The translations under genes and the position numbers were made by a program. 64,000 nucleotides of DNA from an uncultured Bacteroidales bacterium. Its GTDB lineage: Bacteria > Bacteroidota > Bacteroidia > Bacteroidales > FEN-979. The DNA lies in the NCBI GenBank assembly GCA_903916595.1, contig CAIWXI010000098.1, positions 62,001 through 126,000 on the forward strand, written 5' to 3'. Below are positions 55,743 to 64,000 of the stretch, in pieces. Every line of letters starts with the position of its first letter. Within the stretch, counting starts at the first letter, position 1. The notes below the pieces were generated by a model. The model worked only from the letters and a program-made list of their open reading frames with translations, was not told where the DNA came from and did no database searches.

Positions 55743-56948
55743 ATGACCGACAACAAAGTACTTCCTATAACCGACGATGTATCCTGGATAGGCGTTCTGG
55801 ACCGCGATATAGTTACGTTTGATGTAGTGATGGAAACCAAATTCGGTACTACATACAATTCGTATTTTATCAATGCAGAAAAAAAAGTTGTAATAGAGAC
55901 TGTAAAGGATCATTTCTGGGACGTTTATAAGGAAAAGCTCACAAGTCTGGTTGATCCTGCTGAAATCGATTACATCGTTATGGATCATACCGAGCCCGAT
56001 CATTCGGGTTGTGTGGCCCGGCTTCTTGAGATTGCGCCAAAAGCAAAAGTGGTGGGCAGCGGCAATGCCATACGGTATCTGAAAGACCTGCTCGGTATTG
56101 ATTTTCCTTACCTCATCGTGAAAGACGGGCATACACTTGATCTTGGCAATAAAACCCTGAAATTTATCGGGGCCGCCAACCTGCACTGGCCCGATTCCAT
56201 GATGACTTATCTGGTCGAAGAGAAGATTCTTTTTACCTGCGATATTTTTGGGGAGCATTTTTGTGAAGAAGGCATGTTTGAGGATTTGGTTCCTGATTTC
56301 ACTGATGCATTCAGGTATTATTTCGACGTGATCATGAAGCCATACAGCAAGTTTATGCTGCAGGCCATTGATCGCATCCGTTCGCTTGATATCAGCATCA
56401 TCGCCCCGGGCCATGGGATGATCCTGAGGAAAGACTGGAAGAAATGGGTTGATCTGACGGTAAAATACAGTGAGGAGTATCTTCAGAATCCTTACCGGAA
56501 CAAAGTTTTTCTTGGTTATGTCTCGGCTTATCATAATACTGGCCTGATAGCCGAAAAGATTGCTGAAGGCATTCGCGCCGCCGGGGATATTGATGTTGAT
56601 CTTTGTGATGTTGAGAATATGGATCTTACGACAGTTGAGCAGAAACTCATCCGCAGCGCGGGCGTGGTTTTGGGCTGCCCTACGTTCAGCCAGAATATCC
56701 TGCTGCCAATTTATCAGGTTTTCGCCGCCGTGAATCCCATCCGTGACCGGGGAAAACTGGCGGCTGTGTTTGGTTCTTACGGCTGGAGCGGGGAAGGGGC
56801 AAAGATAATGACTTCGGCGCTTTCAAACCTTAAGCTCAAGGTTATGGATGAAGGTCTGATGATCAAATTCACTCCTCATGCCGGAACTCTTCAGAAATGT
56901 TTCGACTATGGAAAAGCATACGGTGCCCGTTTTTTAAGCCAAGAATAG
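55743..56948 (+). CDS. FprA family A-type flavodiiron protein
   Basis: [39 protein letters not shown] diiron ligands; C-terminal flavodoxin [13 protein letters not shown]. Confidence 0.95.
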   Translation: MTDNKVLPITDDVSWIGVLDRDIVTFDVVMETKFGTTYNSYFINAEKKVVIETVKDHFWDVYKEKLTSLVDPAEIDYIVMDHTEPDHSGCVARLLEIAPKAKVVGSGNAIRYLKDLLGIDFPYLIVKDGHTLDLGNKTLKFIGAANLHWPDSMMTYLVEEKILFTCDIFGEHFCEEGMFEDLVPDFTDAFRYYFDVIMKPYSKFMLQAIDRIRSLDISIIAPGHGMILRKDWKKWVDLTVKYSEEYLQNPYRNKVFLGYVSAYHNTGLIAEKIAEGIRAAGDIDVDLCDVENMDLTTVEQKLIRSAGVVLGCPTFSQNILLPIYQVFAAVNPIRDRGKLAAVFGSYGWSGEGAKIMTSALSNLKLKVMDEGLMIKFTPHAGTLQKCFDYGKAYGARFLSQE

Positions 56949-56986
56949 GATATTGTTAATTCTGGCATAATATTTGCTGAATTCAG

Positions 56987-56994
56987 TAGTTTTG
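56987..56994 (+). promoter_or_regulatory. Putative -7 box (TAgtTTTG) 4 nt from the start codon
   Basis: TAGTTTTG-taat-ATG at 56999. Confidence 0.45.
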
Positions 56995-56998
56995 TAAT

Positions 56999-57841
56999 AT
57001 GATGAATCCCGGCAGAATTTTCACCTTCTTGTTTTTATTTATACTGCTGTTTCTTGCATCTTGTTTGCCGGAACAAAAGCTTGCTCAGAGTTTTGTAAAA
57101 AGCGGACCTAAGATAAGGCTGTTAGTAACTCCCCCTGATTACCTGTATCTATACAATCACAAGGGAGAAGCCATAGATGGGTTTTCGGAGATGAGCGACA
57201 AACAGCAGGATTCAGCTCTTTTTTCAAGCAGTCTTTTCATTCAGAGAATCAGCGATTCGACGATGCTCGAAGATTATGTAAACCAGTTTATTTCTTCTCT
57301 CCGGGCTGCAAATTTCGAGGTTTACCTTCCCGACCAGATCGATTCCTTCCTTGTAAGTCAGGCCCAATCCTACAAGGTGAATATATCGCAGATTCAGCTC
57401 GATGAATACACCTATCCTCTTGAAGACAAGCAGCCTATTAACGATACTGTTTATTACAGAAGGTTTAATCTGAATGCCATGGACTTTAGTGTGTGGCTTG
57501 AATTAAGCAAAGTCAATACCGACAAACCCAGAAAAACGCTATTGTACGATTCCCAGTCGGCCTTCGATAGTTTTGACGGCAATTTTATAGTCGATCCCTG
57601 GTCAAACGCCGTGAGATATAAATATCACATAGATAGTCTTGGACTTGCCGATGTTTATGACATGGCGAAATACCTGGGCCGCAAGCACGGAGAATATCTG
57701 TTTGACTTCTTTATGAACCAGTGGGTGGCCTTTAATATGCCGCAGAATCAATACGACCTCTATTATTACCATTATGACCGCCGGAAAAAAATAATGGAAA
57801 CAACCGATGAGGACCGGTTTGAGATTCTCCCCAACAAGTAA
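56999..57841 (+). CDS. Lipoprotein of unknown function (280 aa)
   Basis: FTFLFLFILLFLASCLPEQKLA lipobox; no family recognised. Confidence 0.75.
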   Translation: MMNPGRIFTFLFLFILLFLASCLPEQKLAQSFVKSGPKIRLLVTPPDYLYLYNHKGEAIDGFSEMSDKQQDSALFSSSLFIQRISDSTMLEDYVNQFISSLRAANFEVYLPDQIDSFLVSQAQSYKVNISQIQLDEYTYPLEDKQPINDTVYYRRFNLNAMDFSVWLELSKVNTDKPRKTLLYDSQSAFDSFDGNFIVDPWSNAVRYKYHIDSLGLADVYDMAKYLGRKHGEYLFDFFMNQWVAFNMPQNQYDLYYYHYDRRKKIMETTDEDRFEILPNK

Positions 57842-57845
57842 ATTG

Positions 57846-58865
57846 TCAGAACCTGCTCCGGGCATAGGGAGCGTCGGACTGGTTCGCAAAATCCTTATTC
57901 AGATATTTAAAATACCCGGTAACAGCTATCATCGCTGCATTGTCGGTTGTATAGGCCAGTGGCGGGATGAATACATTCCAGCCCTTGTCGTGCCTCAGAG
58001 CTTCGAGTCTGGAACGAAGGCCTGAATTAGCTGAAACTCCGCCGGCAATGGCAATTTCGCGGATCCCGGTTTCCATGGCAGCTTTTTCAAGTTTGGAAAG
58101 CAGGATATCGAGAATGGTCTTCTGAATGGATGCACAGAGATCGGCTTTATTCTGATCGATGAAATGTTCGTTTTCTTTCAGCCGGTCTCTGAGGAAATAT
58201 AAAAAAGATGTTTTAAGTCCGCTGAAACTGAAATCCAGAGCGGGTACATTCGGTTTTGAAAATGAAAACCGGTCAGGGTTTCCGGTAGCTGCAAGTTTGT
58301 CGACCAGCGGCCCGCCGGGATAGGGGAGACCCATGATCTTTGCTGCTTTGTCGAAGGTCTCCCCGGCTGCATCATCAATTGTTTGACCGATAATTTGCAT
58401 GTCGAAATAATCTTTCACAACTACTATCTGGGTATGGCCGCCTGAAACGGTGAGGCAAAGGAAAGGAAATACAGGAACGGAATTCGATTTTTCAGCCCCA
58501 CGTATAAAATGGGCCAGGATATGAGCCTGCAGGTGGTTGACTTCGATGAGAGGGATGTTCAGTCCCATGGCAAATGCCTTGGCAAATGAGGCTCCAACCA
58601 GAAGTGAACCGAGCAGCCCCGGGCCCCGTGTATAAGCCACCGCTGAAAGCTTATTTTTACTTATATTTGCTTTTTGCAGCGCGGTATGGATCACAGGTAT
58701 GATATTCTGCTGATGGGCACGGGATGCAAGCTCCGGAACCACACCCCCGAACAAGGCATGGATATCCTGGCTGGCCGTGATGTTCGACAGGATCACGTCA
58801 TCAGCAATCACGGCCGCGGAAGTGTCGTCGCAGGAAGATTCAATACCAAGGATGTATAGCTGCAT
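57846..58865 (-). CDS. tsaD: tRNA N6-adenosine threonylcarbamoyltransferase
   Basis: ILGIESSCDDTSAAVI, ELASRAHQQNIIPVIHTAL, NHLQAHILAHF, TVSGGHTQIV, IAGGVSANSGLR. Confidence 0.97.
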   Translation of the reverse strand: MQLYILGIESSCDDTSAAVIADDVILSNITASQDIHALFGGVVPELASRAHQQNIIPVIHTALQKANISKNKLSAVAYTRGPGLLGSLLVGASFAKAFAMGLNIPLIEVNHLQAHILAHFIRGAEKSNSVPVFPFLCLTVSGGHTQIVVVKDYFDMQIIGQTIDDAAGETFDKAAKIMGLPYPGGPLVDKLAATGNPDRFSFSKPNVPALDFSFSGLKTSFLYFLRDRLKENEHFIDQNKADLCASIQKTILDILLSKLEKAAMETGIREIAIAGGVSANSGLRSRLEALRHDKGWNVFIPPLAYTTDNAAMIAVTGYFKYLNKDFANQSDAPYARSRF

Positions 58866-58939
58866 TCTGCAAGTAAAATAAATAGCCCACTCAGGTTAAA
58901 CGGTAAGGGGTCAATCGGAAAAAACTAAGCAAATTTACT

Positions 58940-61900
58940 ATAAAAACCCTGATCAAAATATTCGTCTTTTGCTGCGTGATACTTTTTTCACTCACTTTCA
59001 CCCTATGGTCGGTGGTACGCGGTACCGTGGTTCAGACACTGGGAGCCAGGATCACCGCTGCTTACTTTTCAAAGGCTTGGAAAACTGAAGTGAAGATCGG
59101 CAGCTTTAGCCTGAATCCCTGGGATGGGTTGGTGATCAATGATATCAGCCTGAAAGACCACCAGGGTGAATATTTATTTAAAGCGAAAGAATTATCGGTG
59201 CGCCCTGGTATTATAAGTCTGAAGAAGCACAGGATAAATATTAAAACAGTTTTCATTGATAACGGTATTGTGCAACTGCTAACCCATAAAGGCGATACTT
59301 CAATGAATTTCCAGTTTATCGTCGATTATTTCGCATCCAGCGACACGACAAAGAAAGCAGATACAGTAAAAAGTAAGCCCTGGGACTTTAACGTTTCCAA
59401 CATTATCCTGAACTCCACCAGGTTTCATCTTGAAGACGAGAACACTCCAAGAGAGCCGGTGGGCATGGATTACGCCAATATCGACGTGAGGGACATCAAC
59501 CTGCACCTGACGGATCTGCGCTTTGATGCAGATACAATCCGGACCAATATCCTTGACCTTTCGGCCTCCGAACGTTGTGGTTTTCATCTTAAGCACCTAA
59601 GTGGGGAATTTCATGTGAGCCCGGGTTTTCTCAAGGCAAGTAATCTGAAAATTCTTACCGACAACTCTGACGTTTCTCTCAGTTTTGCATTCCTTTATCC
59701 GTCCTGGAGTGCGTTTAATGATTTTCTCAATGCCATCACGATAAAAGCCGACATTGCCCCCTCGTACCTCGACTTGCAGGATATTGGTTTCTTTGCCCCT
59801 GACATCAGGAGGATGAAAGACCGCTTCCGTTTTGAAGGCAGGATTGATGGGACGGTCAGCAACTTCAGAGCCCGGGATTTCCGCATAGCGTATGGAATAA
59901 ATACTTATTTCTGGGGCAATATCAGAGCATTCGGTTTACCGGATGTGAAAGAGACATTCGTTGATATGGCGGTAAAAACCATGACCACTACCAAAAAAGA
60001 TGTAGAATCGTTTTTACTTCCCGATCAGAGCGACAGCATTGCATTGCCGGGTATGCTGGCGAATATCGGAGTACTTAGCTTCAGCGGGTATTTTACCGGG
60101 TATTATAACGATTTTGTCTCCAATGCTCTTTTTCGTACGAATCTGGGAAATATCAGGACCGACCTGGTGATGCATCGCACCCATGATGAATACGAACTAT
60201 CATATAAGGGCCAGCTTGACGTTACAGGTTTTAATATTGGAAGACTGATTGGTGATACAGCTTCTGTAGGGGTTACCACGTTCAGAGGCGAGCTTAACGG
60301 CAAAGGCCTTAGTTCTTCAAATGCAGATGTTGAGTTAAACGTACATATTGATTCAACAAGGCTTTTAAGGTACAATTACCATGAACTCGATGTAAGAGGT
60401 CTTTTGTTTAATAAACGCTTTACCGGGTATTTTGATGTGGATGATCCGAACCTTGCCTTGAGTTTCAATGGGATGGTGAATTTCTCTGATTCTATACCCG
60501 GTTTCGACTTCAGATCGGAGATACGCTACGCCCGCTTGTTTAAACTCGGATTCCTCCGCCGCGACAGCATTGAGCAATTATCCACGGTGATCAAAGCTGA
60601 CTTTAAAGGAACGAACCTGAATAATATCGATGGTTATATCTCACTCGATAGCACACATTATCTCGAAGGCAAGAAGTCAATCCATATGAAGAATCTCCTC
60701 CTCACCAATAATATTGATGAGAAGGGAAATAAATCGTATCACCTCAAATCCGATTTCGTTGATGCCGACATCAGCGGACGCTTCAGTTTCGGTAAGGTGG
60801 TCCCTTCATTATATACCTTCGTTAAAAATTATCTGGCTTCATTTTACCTTAAAGACTCTGCAAAATATGAAACTCTGCTGAGTTCCGACCAGGAATTGAA
60901 ATGCAATGTGAGATTTAAAAATACGGACCAGCTTACAGCGGTGTTCCTTCCTTTCCTAAGGGTATCAGATCACTCATCCCTGGATTGTTCGTACGACGAG
61001 AGTAAAGGTCTTTTATCCCTGAAGGGCAATTCACCTTTTCTGGATGTGTCGGGTATCTATATTCCAAACTGGCATCTCGATGCCCAGACAAGCTCAAAAG
61101 AATTAGCATTGAATACAGGATCCGATGCCATCTATTTTAAAAAAGCGTCTAAAACGGATAGTATAGAGGTGAAGCTTGACACTTTTAATCTGATCTCACA
61201 TGTACGTCACGACAGCATTTTATATGCCTTTACGTGGACTGACGCCGGGAGGCTCAGCGGTTTTGACGGGTTTGTGAGTTTTCTGCATAATCCGAAAACT
61301 GAGATCAAAATCACTAACATGGGTGTATTACTCAGCGGACGGGAGTGGACTGTCGATCGTGAAAATTATATTATTATCGACACGAATAATATTGATATTC
61401 ATCGCTTGTTTTTCTCGGCCGGTGACCAGTTCTTTAAGGCAGAGGGCAAGATCTCGGCGCAGCTGCCGGATACACTTGCGCTTGCTTTTAACAAAGTCGA
61501 TATTTCTGCTCTTGACAAGTTTACAGGCAGCGAAGCCATTGAAGTAGAAGGCATGCTTAGCGGTAAAGTGAAGCTGATGAACGTGTACAATGATATCAGG
61601 ATATTATCGGATCTGAAGCTGAACCAGTTTAAATTCAATAAGGAACTTTTAGGCGACGCCTTTCTGAATATAAATTACGTTAAAGCCGATGAACGGTTTG
61701 ATGTAAGATCCCGAATTGAGTACAATGACAATACAGTCAAGCGCATCCCGTTCGACCTCAGCGGGAGTCTGTACACGGGGAAGGAGCCTCGTCTGGATTT
61801 TACCCTGGATCTTCAGGAACTCAACCTGAAAATGGTTCAGCCTTTTGTTTCGAGTTTTATGTCGGGCGTGAAAGGCTCGGTGTCGGGGCATACAACAATT

Positions 61901-63394
61901 CAGGGAACTCCTGGCCGGCCCAGGCTTTCCGGAGATCTGCATCTCAACAGCACAGGGTTCAAAATCAGTTATCTGAATATCATGTATTCTATTTCGGATG
62001 TCGTGCATATCGATTCCAACGGATTTGTTTTTAACAAGATGACTATCCAGGATTCTCTCGGAAACAAAGGAATACTGAATGGGCGCATCAGTCATAATAA
62101 TTTCAGTGATTTGAGGCTGGATCTTAATGTTGATCTGAACAATTTTTCTGCTTTTAACACTTCATATGCCCAGAATCCAATATTTTACGGCAAAGCCAGG
62201 GGTATCGGGTCGGTACATATCTATGGCCCGGTTGATAATATCATTATCTCGGTGAAGGCTCAGACCGGGAAAAATACAATCGTGACCATTCCGATCAATC
62301 TTACGGCAAGCGTTGGCCAAAACGACTACATTCGATTCGTGAATAAGGAAGACACGGTTTCTGGCAAACAGGAACTAAATAAGAGTCAGACAAACCTTAC
62401 TCTCGACATCGCCCTGAAAGCAAATCCGGATGCCAACATAGAAGTATTTCTGCCCGATCAGCTGGGAAACCTTAAGGCCCAGGGAACCGGAAACATAGCG
62501 ATGGGAATGACTCCTTCCACTCCTTTTTCTATGACCGGCGTCTATTCCATCACCAAAGGTTCATTTGTCTTCCAGATCAAGAACCTGTTAAGGCTTCCGA
62601 TGAGTATTACAGAAGGTAGCAGGATAAGCTGGTCGGGCGACCCTGCTGATGCGAACCTTAGCGTGAGCGCGGTTTACCGCACAAAGACTACCCTGGCGGG
62701 CCTTACATCAGACCCTTCAGCTGCCCAGCTCCGTTTCCCTATTGAAGTTATCTTTCACCTGGGTGGCAAACTTCAGAACCCTGATATCAAATTCAGCATG
62801 AATCTTCCCAATGTGGAAGAAGATATCAAGATGGTAGTATACCGGGCAATAGATACAACCAATGTTTCTGAAATGAATCAGCAAATGATCTACATGCTGG
62901 TCATGAACTCTTTTAAACCTGTAATGTCTGCTTCTGGACCCTCGATCAACGTTGGTGCAACCTCACTTTCTTTGGTCACAAACCAGATCAATTCATGGCT
63001 TTCGGGAATCTCCAGGAATGTGAATGTGGGAGTCAATTACCGCCCTGCCTCTTCCACCGATATCCAGTCATGGGATGTCTCCATGTCGACCCAGCTTCTT
63101 AACGACAGGCTTCTGATCGACGGCACTTTCGGGATGAACAACTACAAATCGAGCCCCTACCAGCAGCCTAACCAGATCGTGGGAGATATCAATATTGAAT
63201 ACATTCTTACGAATAATAAACGATGGAGGGTGCGCGCTTTTAACCGTACAAACAATATGAGCCTGCTGAATAACAATGCACCGTATACCCAGGGCGTGGG
63301 GCTAAAATACCAGCGGGATTTTTATACCCTGGGAGAGTTGTTTCACACTAAAAAGTGGGCGGAAAAACAGGCTCAGACAGCAAAGCAAAAATAA
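58940..63394 (+). CDS. tamB: Translocation/assembly module TamB (DUF490) family protein; start codon uncertain
   Basis: N-terminal TM, long beta-helical AsmA/TamB-like region, C-terminal DUF490 (GSFVFQIKNLLRLPMSITEGSRISWSGDPADANLSVSAVYRTK...). Track start is GTG 58976; reading frame open back to 58907 without ATG. Confidence 0.88.
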   Translation: MKTLIKIFVFCCVILFSLTFTLWSVVRGTVVQTLGARITAAYFSKAWKTEVKIGSFSLNPWDGLVINDISLKDHQGEYLFKAKELSVRPGIISLKKHRINIKTVFIDNGIVQLLTHKGDTSMNFQFIVDYFASSDTTKKADTVKSKPWDFNVSNIILNSTRFHLEDENTPREPVGMDYANIDVRDINLHLTDLRFDADTIRTNILDLSASERCGFHLKHLSGEFHVSPGFLKASNLKILTDNSDVSLSFAFLYPSWSAFNDFLNAITIKADIAPSYLDLQDIGFFAPDIRRMKDRFRFEGRIDGTVSNFRARDFRIAYGINTYFWGNIRAFGLPDVKETFVDMAVKTMTTTKKDVESFLLPDQSDSIALPGMLANIGVLSFSGYFTGYYNDFVSNALFRTNLGNIRTDLVMHRTHDEYELSYKGQLDVTGFNIGRLIGDTASVGVTTFRGELNGKGLSSSNADVELNVHIDSTRLLRYNYHELDVRGLLFNKRFTGYFDVDDPNLALSFNGMVNFSDSIPGFDFRSEIRYARLFKLGFLRRDSIEQLSTVIKADFKGTNLNNIDGYISLDSTHYLEGKKSIHMKNLLLTNNIDEKGNKSYHLKSDFVDADISGRFSFGKVVPSLYTFVKNYLASFYLKDSAKYETLLSSDQELKCNVRFKNTDQLTAVFLPFLRVSDHSSLDCSYDESKGLLSLKGNSPFLDVSGIYIPNWHLDAQTSSKELALNTGSDAIYFKKASKTDSIEVKLDTFNLISHVRHDSILYAFTWTDAGRLSGFDGFVSFLHNPKTEIKITNMGVLLSGREWTVDRENYIIIDTNNIDIHRLFFSAGDQFFKAEGKISAQLPDTLALAFNKVDISALDKFTGSEAIEVEGMLSGKVKLMNVYNDIRILSDLKLNQFKFNKELLGDAFLNINYVKADERFDVRSRIEYNDNTVKRIPFDLSGSLYTGKEPRLDFTLDLQELNLKMVQPFVSSFMSGVKGSVSGHTTIQGTPGRPRLSGDLHLNSTGFKISYLNIMYSISDVVHIDSNGFVFNKMTIQDSLGNKGILNGRISHNNFSDLRLDLNVDLNNFSAFNTSYAQNPIFYGKARGIGSVHIYGPVDNIIISVKAQTGKNTIVTIPINLTASVGQNDYIRFVNKEDTVSGKQELNKSQTNLTLDIALKANPDANIEVFLPDQLGNLKAQGTGNIAMGMTPSTPFSMTGVYSITKGSFVFQIKNLLRLPMSITEGSRISWSGDPADANLSVSAVYRTKTTLAGLTSDPSAAQLRFPIEVIFHLGGKLQNPDIKFSMNLPNVEEDIKMVVYRAIDTTNVSEMNQQMIYMLVMNSFKPVMSASGPSINVGATSLSLVTNQINSWLSGISRNVNVGVNYRPASSTDIQSWDVSMSTQLLNDRLLIDGTFGMNNYKSSPYQQPNQIVGDINIEYILTNNKRWRVRAFNRTNNMSLLNNNAPYTQGVGLKYQRDFYTLGELFHTKKWAEKQAQTAKQK

Positions 63395-64000
63395 TGTCTT
63401 TCACCGTATACAGAAGCTCGGCCGGTTCGGGCAAGACTTTTACGCTGGTCAGGGAGTACCTGAAGATAATACTGCAGGATACAGGCAGTTTCAGTAACAT
63501 TCTCGCGGTGACTTTTACTAACAAGGCGGCCGGCGAAATGAAACACAGGGTACTTGAATGCCTTGAGGAGCTCTCGGGCCCTATGGCTGGAAAAGGCAAA
63601 GCCACCAGGAAACTGCTGCCGTTTCTTTTGGAAGATACAGGTCTCAGCGAAACGGAGATCAGCCTGAGTGCTGCCGATGCCCTGAAGAAGATCCTTCACC
63701 GGTATTCCGATTTTGCGATAGGAACCATCGACAGCTTTTCACATCGTATACTACGCGCTTTTGCCCATGACTTTCACTTACCTGTGAATTTTAAGGTTGA
63801 GCTGGATGCCGATGAGCTGATAGAAACCGCGGTTGACCTGCTTCTCGACAAAGCAGGGGATGACGAACAGCTGACCGCCCTGCTGGTAAATTTCCTGGAA
63901 AGCAATCTCGACGATGAAAAAAGCCAGGCAATAGATACGTCCCTGATGGATTTTTCGAGACTGCTGCTTGATGAAGATAGTCAGCAACATCTGCCAAAGC
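63394..64000 (+). CDS. UvrD/AddA-like helicase-nuclease, N-terminal fragment (runs off window)
   Basis: MSFTVYRSSAGSGKTFTLVREYLKIILQDTGSFSNILAVTFTNKAAGEMKHRVLECL...IGTIDSFSHRILRAFAHDF; Walker A SSAGSGKT; overlaps tamB stop (TAATG). Confidence 0.92.
   Translation, partial: MSFTVYRSSAGSGKTFTLVREYLKIILQDTGSFSNILAVTFTNKAAGEMKHRVLECLEELSGPMAGKGKATRKLLPFLLEDTGLSETEISLSAADALKKILHRYSDFAIGTIDSFSHRILRAFAHDFHLPVNFKVELDADELIETAVDLLLDKAGDDEQLTALLVNFLESNLDDEKSQAIDTSLMDFSRLLLDEDSQQHLPK

Noticed and set aside
55674-56534. 286-aa minus-strand ORF
   Set aside because: Fully antisense to the well-supported flavodiiron gene; its start of [12 protein letters not shown] is the translation of the heptamer repeat.

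Overview
This 64-kb window reads as a Bacteroidota chromosome fragment. Support comes from SusC/SusD proteins, T9SS C-terminal sorting domains, TAnnTTTG-type -7 promoter boxes and weak Shine-Dalgarno use. The core (about 4.7-35.4 kb) is a large alpha-glucan (starch/glycogen/maltodextrin) utilisation locus. It contains divergent susC-susD-susE-like genes, two T9SS-secreted proteins on the opposite strand, and an 11-gene minus-strand gene run (glgB to a GH13-esterase fusion) that converges on susE at a bidirectional terminator. I count six GH13 proteins with intact-looking catalytic motifs, one GH77 (MalQ), one GH127-like protein, two esterase domains, two SLC45/GPH-like MFS transporters and a prolyl-oligopeptidase-like lipoprotein that seems to lack its catalytic Ser. 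Flanking genes include an RND adaptor, a TPR-like protein, peptidase E, a hybrid histidine kinase, a 1952-aa T9SS repeat protein, a TonB-dependent receptor, a beta-propeller protein, an acyl-CoA synthetase, a metallophosphoesterase, tRNA-Arg(TCT), a ParC/GyrA-type topoisomerase, a flavodiiron protein, TsaD, TamB and the start of an AddA/UvrD-like helicase. The most interesting signals are: (1) a SusD homologue carrying an in-frame ~190-aa insertion homologous to the SusE starch-binding region encoded just downstream, with a C8 tract at the junction; (2) simple-repeat blocks between stop and start codons, including a C-rich heptamer block placed directly 5' of two unrelated start codons and an inverted tetranucleotide hairpin that fills the predicted 5' UTR of the topoisomerase gene; (3) a GH13-esterase fusion and a second esterase in the locus; (4) a 1952-aa protein with about 12 two-Cys repeats; (5) a tamB gene with no ATG available. 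No CRISPR array, transposase or phage module was found.
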